From: Corallium rubrum
Taxonomy: Eukaryota; Cnidaria; Anthozoa; Scleralcyonacea; Coralliidae
DNA length: 64,000 nt
Assembly (NCBI GenBank): GCA_964035015.1
Contig: OZ036016.1
Coordinates: 3,503,552-3,567,551 of the forward strand
Reading direction: 5' to 3'
Below the pieces are notes generated by a model. It was not told where the DNA came from. It worked only from the letters and a program-made list of their open reading frames with translations, and ran no database searches. The position numbers and the translations under genes were made by a program. Of this stretch, positions 32,701 to 44,810 are shown piece after piece; position 1 is the stretch's first letter, and the number at the start of each line of letters is the position of its first letter.

Positions 32701-35700
32701 CAGAGCTTATAACAACTTAGCTACTGACCACTCCGGCCAAAAATCCTCACTGCTGAGGGGTGGCTGTATCGGAAAATAAATAAATAAAATAAATAAAGCC
32801 TATCAGGCGTATCACTCGTATCATGCCTATCAGGCGTATCGGGCGTATCTCTCGTATCAGGCGTATCAGGGGTGTCGGTCGTATCACTTGTATCAGGCGT
32901 ATCAGGAACGCTGCTATTGGTTGATTGCTTCATTATACCAAAAATACAATGTGTTCAGCAAGGTGAAATAATTGCAAAATGAATATAAGAGCCCAGCTCA
33001 AAATTTTAAGATGCAATACCATAGCGTTTGGAAACCATTTAAGAAAAAACCCAGAATATATTTATTGACGTTTCGTTACTAGAACAAAGACTTTGGCCGC
33101 GTTTCCAGACAATTTATTTCTAGAGACTGTGGACTAGCTAAGAAATGTGCCGTGACGTCACAACCGTGTTTGCATAGCCTGATATATACATTGGTAACTG
33201 ACCAATCACAGCGTGCGAAAGACGCAATCTATTCTATACAGTTAAAAGCTTCTAGGACAGCGTCGGCCACGGTTGAAATCCAATACCAGGGTTAAGTCAC
33301 GTTGGCCTGAAAAACAGAGAAAAATCTTCTCGACGTTTCGAGCGAAGGCCCTTCGTCAGGAGAAATTAGTAAACAACTCACATGTGGCCACGCGTATTTA
33401 TAGCAGAGCTACAATGGGAATCACGTGAACACATGTAAGCCAATAAAAACAAAGTAAACAAATAAATTAATATGTAATTTTAGCCTGTGTGCAGGTGCTG
33501 ACCCAATTTGTGGGTCAGCTACCTGCAAATAGGCAAAGAAACAGGTTATAAATTACTATTTAAATCATCGGAAAAAGGTTAAGGAAAAGGTGTGGAATAT
33601 GGTGGTGGAGTGAGCTAAATGAAAGAGAATCGCTCATTGAGGCCGTGAGGGTGAATGATACCAAGTTTGTAAATGAGACGCATTTCTTGTTTACGACGAG
33701 TATCGTTACTAGGCTGGGGCGGTTCTTGAAAAAAACCGAAACCGAAAACCGTCAAGAAAAAACAGAGAAAAACAGAAAAACCGGTTTTTTATCTATAAAT
33801 AACACACAGACATAAAATAGTGTAGCACGTGTTTTCATTATGTGAAGAATTTTAGTTTTAGATGCTTAATATCAAAAGCTTACAGAGGTATAAAAACACA
33901 AGTAAGAAGACAATGTTAAAGAACGTATTTACAAGTTTTCAGCTAGGAACGTAAGCATGTCAACTTTTTCTGGTTTTAATTGTGCTCGAGATGGAGTACT
34001 GACCAGTCCTGCTTTGCTAAATAATCGTTCTGATGGAGAACTGCTAGCCTGGATCGCAATGGCTTGATACCGCTGGTTGCTGCTTTCAAACGGAGTAGTT
34101 TTATAGAATGCGCTCTTGATTGTAGGCTGTGACGACGAAAGGAATCCCACTGTCTCATCGGTTTCTTTCGCATACAGATTTGGCAGATTGAGCTGTCATC
34201 GTTGGCCTTCTTAAAAAACTTCCAAACTGAACTGGTAGTTTCTGACATTCCGGCGATTTAAACGTAAGAAAACTATTGAAATGTTTTTTCAAAATGAGAG
34301 CGTGTTTTGACTTTTGACAGGCTATAAAACAAACTATGTAAATTTGAATAACATGCACACTAAGATAGGTCCCTGATTGGCTGTTGCTGTCATGCACGGA
34401 TGCCGCGTGCCCACGAGTGTGATGAGTCATACGCTATTCACGGAAGTACGCTGACCGCGCAGACATTAGCCTTTTTTATCTCGTTTTTTTCCGGTTCTTC
34501 GTCTTTTTCCGGTTTTTTCGGTTTTTCGGTGCGTGGACTTTGGCAAAACCGAAAAACCGGTTTTTCAAAAAAACCGGTATTTTCCGGTATACCGAAAAAC
34601 CGCCCCAGCCTAATCGTTACAACCTGTAATGGGCTGAATGGCACAGATTTTCATGTTGGAAAAGGAGTGGTTGGCACTGTTGAAGTGCCTGGCAACAGGT
34701 TTGTTTTGCACATTGTTTTTGACATCACGAAGGTGTTCAACAAACCTGTCACCTAAACGTCTTCCAGTTTCTCCGATGTAAAGCATGGGACATTTACTGC
34801 AAGAGATACAGTAAATGAGGTTGGAGGAAGTGCAAGTGAAACTGTGGGTTATGTTGAACCTACATTTTGGAGCCGAAATTGAAATTGAGGAGTCTAAATA
34901 TTTACAGGTGCTGCACCTACCACGACAGCAAGAGCTGGTGCCAACATGTGATACCAAGGCTTGCTGCAGTGAGCTGTGAACAACGTTTTCCCGGACGTTT
35001 TTGCTATGCCGAAAAGATACTAGGGGTTTCTCAGAGAAAATGGAAGATGTTTCTGGGTCATTTTTAATGAGGTCGAAATTGCGGCTAATGATGTCCCTTA
35101 CTTTGAAATTGAAGGGATGAAAAGTGAGAACTAGAGGTACTTTTTCATTAGAAATGGTAGCCAAAGGTTCGCTTAAGGTGTCTGAACGGGAAATGTTGGA
35201 GACCTTGTGTAAGGTAGTGTCTAAGAGGTGGGAAGGGTAACCGCGATTAATGACTGTTAATGACTTCCACCCAGCACTCCAGTTCACATGGGAGATCAGT
35301 GAGACTAGTGTGTCGTTCTTAGATATTCTCGTCTCCATTAATGGTAATAAGCTGAGCACTTCTGTCTTTTACAAGACCACTGACTCTCATAGCTACCTCC
35401 TCTTCTCCTCTCATCATCCTAAACACACCAAAACTTCCATTCCTTTCTCTCAATTTCTTCGTCTTCGCCGCCTCTGCAGTGAAGATGACGATTTCAATGC
35501 CAAATGTTTGGAAATGAGAAACTTTTTTGTTAATCGCGGTTATCCTTCCCACCTCTTAGACACTGCCTTACACAAGGTCTCCAACATTTCCCGTTCAGAC
35601 ACCTTAAGCGAACCTTTGGCTACCATTTCTACTGAAAAAGTACCTCTAGTTCTCACTTTTCATCCCTTCAATTTCAAAGTAAGGGACATCATTAGCCGCA

Positions 35701-38700
35701 ATTTCGACCCCATTAAAAATGACCCAGAAACATCTTCCATTTTCTCTGAGAAACCCCTAGTATCTTTTCGGCATAGCAAAATATCCGGGAAAACGTTGTT
35801 CACAGCTCACTGCAGCAAGCCTTGGTATCACATGTTGGCAGCAGCTCTTGCTGTCGTGGTAGGTGCAACACCTGTAAATATTTAGACTCCTCAATTTCAA
35901 TTTCGGCTCCAAAATGTAGGTTCAACATAACCCACAGTTTCACTTGCACTTCCTCCAACCTCATTTACTGTATCTCTTGCAGTAAATGTCCCATGCTTTA
36001 CATCGGAGAAACTGGAAGACGTTTAGGTGACAGGTTTGTTGAACACCTTCGTGATGTCAAAAACAATGTGCAAAACAAACCTGTTGCCAGGCACTTCAAC
36101 AGTGCCAACCACTCCTTTTCCAACATGAAAATCTGTGCCATTCAGCCCATTACAGGTTGTAACGATACTCGTCGTAAACAAGAAATGCGTCTCATTTACA
36201 AACTTGGTACCATTCACCCTCACGGCCTCAATGAGCGATTCTCTTTCATTTAGCTCACTCCACCACCATATTCCACACCTTTTCCTTAACCTTTTTCTGA
36301 TGATTTAAATAGTAATTTATAACCTGTTTCTTTGCCTATTTGCAGGTAGCTGACCCACAAATTGGGTCAGCACCTGCACACAGGCTAAAATTACATATTA
36401 ATTTATTTGTTTACTTTGTTTTTATTGGCTTACATGTGTTCACGTGATTCCCATTGTAGCTCTGCTATAAATACGCGTGGCCACATGTGAGTTGTTTACT
36501 AATTTCTCCTGACGAAGGGCCTTCGCTCGAAACGTCGAGAAGATTTTTCTCTGTTTTTCAGGCCAACGTGACTTAACCCTGGTAATATATAATCTATTCT
36601 ATAATTGTTTATATTAACTCTATAGGTTGGTCGTGCTGTCGCTATTTCTGCGTTGGACATGGTCAACGCGAATCCTTGGTCGAGGTTACCCACCTCGGAA
36701 CATGGCTGTTTGGAAGGCGTGCGAAACTGGGTTTATCGTTATGTCAGAAGTAATAAGAAAGCTCCAGCTATTCAGAAAAAGACACAGCGAGTTGCAGCGA
36801 AGACGTCGAGGTATGCGAAATATATAGATTGTATATACAATATACGATACAATACAATACAATACAATACAATACAATGCAATGCAATGCAATGCAATGC
36901 AATGCAATGCAATGCAATGCAATGCAATGCAATACAATAGAAAACGTGTAGTATGATAACGACTATAGAAAAAAACATTCCTTTTTTATTTCAAGTGTTG
37001 TAACTTATACTGGGCCGACCATTCATCGTCCTCTCTTTCACAAAGTTAGTTTTATGAACAGTGAAATGATTTCCCAAAATGGAAGCGACAACGCTGGAAT
37101 GGCTAGAAACGTCGATAGAATAGGTAAACTATAACGTATAAAGACATTATAGTCAAAATGGAAACACCTTCCCACTTCTTCTTCTGTAGTTCGTTGCGTA
37201 TTACTGTATTTGTGTAGCCGCTACCGAATTTTTTGTTGAAAACTGTACATGAATAGTATAATTTAACTTTAAATGGCATTTATTCACAATGAGTAATGAG
37301 TAATGATTTATTTAACGTCGTAAACACAGGATGTGGTCACCCAATCATCCGAGCCAGAGGCTCATGTTAAAGTGCACGACACAAGCTAAGACCTAAGTGT
37401 TAATTTTACGGAGGGAGGAAAACCGCAGAACCCTGCGAAAAACCCTCGAAGCACAGGGGAGCACGGGTGGCGTGTGCTGTTAGGGCGTTGCCTCTCACCA
37501 ATAGTTAAGCCCAGTCGGACGGGGTTAGTACTTGGATGGGTGACCGTTTGGGAATACCCCGTCCTCCGCCAGCTTGGACTTACGTGAGTAGAGTTTAGTT
37601 GGTCTCTCCTGTGCTCCGAGGGTTTTTAGCCGGGTTCTCCGGTTTTCCTCCCTCCGTAAAATCAACACCTAGGTCTTAGTTGTCTACACATAGGAGTTTG
37701 GTGTCAATTGGGACGAAAGTTCTGTTCCTCTCTCCTGCCACACGTTAAGTGGCAAATTTAATAAATTCAAATTCAAATTCAACTAAACTCTACTCACATG
37801 AAATTCAAGTTCGAGAACGGAGCTAGTCCCAGACGGTCACCCATCCAAGTACTAACCCTGTCCAACTGGGTTTAACTACAGCGGTGAGAGGCAGCGCCCT
37901 AACAGCACACGCCACCCGTGCTTCCTTCAATGGATATTCATCCCAAATCGATACCAATAGACGAGTATACATCAAATATACGAGTATATTATATAGCATG
38001 CTATCGGATATGATCTTTTGCGTAATCTGATTGGTTCCCTACTACTAGGCTATCAGCTCATATCCTACTAGTAGAAGAAAAACGAGATGGCGGCGTGTTT
38101 TTTTAAACTGCCGAAAAGAGTTGAAATCGACGGATTTTCATGCAGAAAAATATCAACACCCTCAAACCAATGTATAAAAAACAACATTGTGTAAAAATAC
38201 ATTAACAAATACACAATTTAGCATGTTAAATCGTAAAATTCATCGAAAACTTACGTCTTTTTACTTCAAAAACCCGACTACATTAATGTGTTGCCAAACA
38301 AAGAAACTCACGGTTAACATCAAGCTTACTAGAAATACATTAATGCAACAACCCCTCGCCCACTTTTATTAAATGGGTATTTTGAAACACCCCCACCCAC
38401 CCACCCTGACCTAAAATAAGCACTCCTGATATACAACCAATATAAAAACAAACAGATTTTAAAACAAATGATAATCCTAGAGATATATAATTATAGAATT
38501 TACGGATAGGATGACTAACTGATTTAATAAAAGTTGAACATATCAAAGCAAAACTTATATCTGGTTGTAAAAAATATATTGTTTTTATAGGAGGATTCAA
38601 AAGGGATTATTTTTAGCAAGCACTTAAATGGCTTATGGCTTCCCTATGTGACTATGTATACATGTTTTGTAAAGGCAGAATTAAAAGTTAACAGCTCAAA

Positions 38701-41700
38701 ATTACATTTATAATAGAGTCTGAGATAAAAACAATTCAGTAGAATCGGATCCCAGAAAGAAGTATTAAACAGCCCACGTTTCAGTCGAAAATTTGGAAAT
38801 ACAGCAAAAAATATCGCCAAAGCCCATGCAAAGTCAATGAATAACATAAACATAAGCTTATAAAGGAAGTGTTTTAAGTTAGCTTTAGTTAAGCTGACTT
38901 ATGGTTTGTACGAGCAAAGGGAAAGCACGAAAACGTGAAGCTGTATATTGTTTAGGTTATAAGACAACAAGAATCCTACCGTTTATAACTTTAAAATTAT
39001 TTGACCACTGAGTGACCACAACCAATGCAATTCAGATCGAGTTTTGTTTACCATACGGCGTCTGGTTTCTTCAGGTTCTCTGGTTTCACTTCAAAATATA
39101 TCAAACCGGCTGTTTGTATCCTTTTCTTCGTTGTTCTCTTTTATTATTTAAGTAGAACAGGCCCCATAAAGCCGAAATACTGACAGATTTATCAGTTTTC
39201 TTCGTCGCTAGTCACCAGTGTCCAATTATTCTTACCGCGTGACACCGTACCAAACATATATATATATATACAAATAAACTATTTCACAGATTTCGTCTCC
39301 CTCGCTTTTTCTACACGCGTGTAAAATGGACTCCACGCGTGTCGAGATTAGCACCCTCACCGGGCTCCGGGCCTTCGGCCCGTCGCCCGGCTCGGGGACA
39401 ACACACATTTTGTAGGAGATCACCAATTAAAGAGACTTTTTTGATTTACATAAGCATTTGGAGTAGTAAAAAGCATGTTCTTTTTTTAACAACAACCAAC
39501 TAGGTAATTTAGTTTCACTGCCGAAGGTGTTTCAGTTTCATTTTTGCATGAAATCAAAACCTTTTTCACGACAGCAACGCTAATATAAACAACTGACCCA
39601 CCTTTTGACTTCATAAAGGTACCTTTTAATCTTTTTTGTTGATCTGCTTAACACAGTTTTTTGTCTCTCGAGCAGCATTTATATAACATTTCGAACCTGT
39701 TTACCGAACAGCTCAGCGAGAAACTCTATGTGAACACATCATTACGCATGGCGGAAGTATTAGTTTTCTATGCCGGAAGTTTGTTGTTTCAAACATTTTG
39801 CTGTAATTTTTGTCTCTTGTACAGTGCTTGGCTATATAATAAAACAGTTAGACCATTCGCTCTCGTTGTATACGAACTAATAGCCAACTCGGCGAAACGC
39901 CTCGTTGGCTATGAGCTCATATACAACTCGAGCTCATGGTATAACTGTTAAATACATCATTTCTAGACTTTCCTCACGTTTCAGTAGCGGCTACATAAAT
40001 ACACAACCAACCACACAAGCAGAAGTGTGATATTTTCACTGTATAATCATTTTATTATTGTGTTTCGTAGGCATAGCTAAACCGCGTTCTTCTATGCACA
40101 ACATGAGTAACAACAAAAAAACTTCAGGTTCAAATGGAGCTGCTCGCAACCAAGGTCCTGTTTATATGGAGGTAAGGGTAATTGCACTAGAGGAGTTAAA
40201 TCTCGCAAGTTGTTACAGCATTGTAATTGTTGCCTGAACAATGCTGTAACAACTTGCAACAATGCTGTAACGACTTGTTGACATATGTGAACAACATTGA
40301 TAAATGAACAACATTGTTCATCATTGTTTCAACAAGTTGTTACTGCTTGATGAAACAACACCCGTTGTTCACGCATGTTGTAACAACCAAAGAACGTGTT
40401 GATACATCAACCATGTTCACCATTGTTGTGACATTGTTGTTCATCGTTGTTATTTCATCATGCTGTTACAACATGTATATCATGTGCGAACAACGTTGTT
40501 GGCTATAAAAATGTGCTGTTGGAACGACTTGTTCATGACTGTTGATTTATCCGTGAACAATTTGTTCGAACCATAAGTTCGATAACTTGTTGACAACTTG
40601 TTCACGGCGAGCAGCACAACATTGTTCACGGCGAGTAGCACAACATTGTTCACGGCGAGCAGCACAACATTGTTCACGGCGAGCAGCACAACATTGCTCA
40701 CGGCGAGCAGCACAACATTGTTCACGGCGGGCAGCACAACATTGTTCACGGCGAGTAGCGCAACATTGTTCACGGCGAGCAGCACAACATTGCTCACGGC
40801 GAGCAGCACAACATTGTTCACGGCGAGCAGCACAGCATTGTTCACGGCGAGCAGCACAGCATTGTTCACGGCGAGCAACACAACATTGTTCACGGCGAGC
40901 AGCACAACATTGTTCACGGCGAGCAGCACAACATTGTTCACGGCGAGCAGCACAACATTTTTCACGGCGAGCAGCACAACATTGTTCACGGCGAGCAGCA
41001 CAACATTGTTCACGGCGAGCAGCACAGCATTGCTCACGGCGAGCAGCACAACATTGTTCACGGCGGGCAGCACAACATTGTTCACGGCGAGTGCACAACA
41101 TTGTTCACGGTGAGCAGCACAACATTGTTCACGGCGGGCAGCACAACATTGTTCACGGCGAGTAGCACAACATTGTTCACGGCGGGCAGCACAACATTGC
41201 TCACGGCGAGCAGCACAACATTGTTCACGGCGAGCAGCACAGCATTGTTCACGGCGAGCAGCACAGCATTGTTCACGGCGAGCAACACAACATTGTTCAC
41301 GGCGAGCAGCACAACATTGTTCACGGCGAGCAGCACAACATTGTTCACGGCGAGCAGCACAACATTGTTCACGGCGAGCAGCACAACATTGTTCACGGCG
41401 AGCAGCACAACATTGTTCACGGCGAGCAGCACAACATTGCTCACGGCGAGCAGCACAACATTGTTCACGGCGGGCAGCACAACATTGTTCACGGCGAGCA
41501 GCACAACATTGTTCACGGCGAGTGCACAACATTGTTCACGGTGAGCAGCACAACATTGTTCACGCCTGTTGACAACTGTGAACAAGTTGTGCGTTTTTAC
41601 TTGTGTAGACGTTTGCTCCTTTATTAGTGACTCTCGCCCCTCACACCCTCTAAAACTTCAGTCGTAACTGGACACTAGAAAAGTGCAAAGTAGAGGTATC

Positions 41701-43377
41701 TTGTCAATGATGTAAAAAAAACCCATTTTAGGCCAGTTCAAGAACTAAAGATCAAGGAAGAAAACAACTGAACGTAGCTAAAACGGTAAAGATGAGAATA
41801 ATAAATCAGAACAGTTTTAGATTGACGTTCTTTTTTATAACCGCAAACTGCAAACCGCGGTTAGACGTTTGCGGTTAGAAGTTTGACGTTAACATGTCAA
41901 AGAGCATTTAGATTGGCGTTCGTATTTTCATTTGTTGCGAGCCGCCATGTTTGGTTTTCAATCGTTCACACGTATTCACCAAAAATTGACATGGACTTCA
42001 GTGTTCAATTCAAAAACGTTGTGATTCAAGAACAACAGACATGTAAGAGTATAAATTTACACCCCAAACGTGGGTTCGTTGAGTAAAAGTTACATAAAAA
42101 CCTTGCCGTAATTCACTTACCTAAAGAAGCCGTTCTAGCAGTACAAACGTGAACCGCAAACGTCAATCTAAAACTCTCTATTAATATATCTCGGACCCCG
42201 GGGGGTGGTTGAGAATCGAATGCTTGTTTCACGTAATAGATCAAACACGAGTTTGAGTGTTTCATCAGGGGTTCCAAACACGAGAAAACAAATGAAAACC
42301 GAGGGCGTAGCCCCGAGGTTTTCATTGTTTTCGAGTGTTGGAGTCCCCTGATGAAACACGATAAACGAGTGTTTGATCTTGCTTCTCAAACGAGTATTCG
42401 CATCGCGATTTGCGGTGTTTTCTTCATTGATTTCAATATGCAGCTTAAGAAATGTGACCCAGTTCACTGGGAAGTTTCCTACAGATTTTCATTGGGTGTC
42501 AAGACTCATGCATGTGATGTGGTATACGTTCATGGATTGGCTACGATAATTCATGGATTATTAATGATTTGAGAAAGTCATTTGCAACGTACTTTTCACC
42601 AAAATGTTTGAAAGTTCGTTCAGAAGTTCGCAAGTTCTTTGGAAAGTTCGTTTTGAACTACGTATTTGATTGGCTGCATAGGAACCAAACAGCGAATCAA
42701 ATTCGTTGTTCAAGACGAATCTCCGAACTGTGTTAACGAACTTGCGAACGAACTTCAGACCATTTTGGTGAAAAGTATGTCGCAAGTGACTGTAAAACAA
42801 ACACTCGATTTCCATCTTCTGTGCATCTATAACTTAACAGACAACAAAAAAATGGAATCTATTTGTTTTATACAATATAAAGTTACAATACTTCTTTCCG
42901 GATTTTGGGCAGGGGGGGAGCCGGGGGAGCCGCGGCTCCCCCCCTTTTGATATAAAACGACAGACATGTAACTACAAAACTGATGCAATATGAATTGTGT
43001 CAGGAAATAAACTGTAAACAGTGTATTCAATCTACTGAGTGTATGCATTTTAAGTATCTATGTGACGTTTGCGTGTTTTAAGTATTTTATATGACGTTTT
43101 TTAACATTAGAGTCTGTAAAATCTTCCTCCAAAAGCCAGGAAATGGCATTTCAGCGACTTTAGATTTCAAAATTTCCCGGGGGGGCATGCCCCCGGACCC
43201 CCCTAAAACTTTATTTTGATTTCGGCTCCCCCCTTTCAAAATCCTGGCTACGTGCCTGATTTTGGGGCATGAAGAAGAAAAAAGCAAGTCAGCTGACGTG
43301 ATCTGACGTGATTCATGTGTCTGTCCTCTAATAGATCATGGGCACCAACCAATGAAAACACGTATAGCAACCAGGGT

Positions 43378-43451
<74 letters not shown>

Positions 43452-43469
43452 CAGTATATATATATACAG

Positions 43470-43500
<31 letters not shown>

Positions 43501-43628
43501 TATATATATATATATACAGTATATATATATATATACAGTATATAAATATACAGTATATATATATATACAGTATATATATATATATATATACTGTATATAT
43601 ATATATATACTATATATATATATATACA

Positions 43629-43681
<53 letters not shown>

Positions 43682-44459
43682 GTATTATATATATATTAAA
43701 ACACTCAATAATTCATGAAGAAAACACAAAAGAAATCATGACCGTGAAGGAAGTTGTATATCTGATACAAACCACACGTGGTTGTATCACATATACAACC
43801 ACTAGTGGTTGTATATCAGGTCACTATCTCCGCTCTAAAACATTGAAATTGAGCTTTTTCTGAATTAATCTGAACAAATATTACTCATATTAACATCAAA
43901 GACTCGGCGTGTTTTAAGCTGTTTACAACATTCGCGTCCGTGTTGTATCGAATATTTATAAAATAACAGGTATGCTACGCACGCTCTGATTGGACGAGAG
44001 CCATTTTCACTCAGAGTACAGAGACACGTTTGACGTCATTTTCATTTTATATTGTACAACGCATGCTCTGTTTGGTTAAATCTCACGTAATCACTGGCGT
44101 ATTTATTTGATTACGCCATTATTCGTCAGCTGAGTCTCGGTCACTTTGGTGGCTTCTCCTTGGCTTTTTACCTCGTAAAACGGTTAGTTATTTTATAAAA
44201 CAAATAGAAAATCGCTTTTGTGACTCTGTACTGTGATACAAACACGAATGACGCAATTTCAACCGGAAAAAAATGTGTGAAAACACTCGGCTTCGCCTCG
44301 TGTTTCCACTAGGCATTTTTTTCGGTTGAAATCACGTCATTCGTGTTTGTATCACAGTACAGAGACACGCAAGCGATTTTCTATTTGTTAAATAATCACT
44401 CGCCTTCCGCTCGTGATTGTATATTCGATACAACACGGCCGCTCATGTTGTAAACATTA

Positions 44460-44541
<82 letters not shown>

Positions 44542-44749
44542 CTTATTATTTCAGGCGCCGTTGCTCATGCTATCCGGTGGAGATTGCAGTGCACACCAAT
44601 TAAGATTAGAACGGAACAACAACAAACTGTAAGTATTAAATTACCCGTTTGTTTGTTTGTTTGTTTGTTTGTTTGTTTGTTTGTTTGTTTGTTTGTTTGT
44701 TTGTTTGTTTGTTTGTTTGTTTGTTTGTTTGTTTGTTTGTTTGTTTGTT

Positions 44750-44810
<61 letters not shown>

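Larger units (their letters stand above)
33283..35248 (-). mobile_element. Penelope-like element, second copy, interrupted by hAT
   Basis: It is nearly identical to the 3' part of the copy at 21.05 kb, starting within the linker before the GIY-YIG region ([11 protein letters not shown]) and running through the endonuclease and 3' UTR. A 903-bp hAT remnant splits the endonuclease C-terminal region. The 5' end meets a third, inverted copy at 35249-35254. Confidence 0.9.

Noticed and set aside
37460..37570. Functional 5S rRNA gene
   Set aside because: Only the internal part resembles 5S rRNA and it is joined to a retroposon tail. The same fusion recurs at other sites.
39661..39951. 96-aa plus-strand ORF
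   Set aside because: No splice or homology support, and part of it is a short inverted repeat (ACTCGGCGAAACGCC region).
40480..41585. 350-aa [12 protein letters not shown] ORF and its overlapping shadows on both strands
   Set aside because: The 24-bp unit is a multiple of three without stops, so every frame stays open. There is no start context or splice support.
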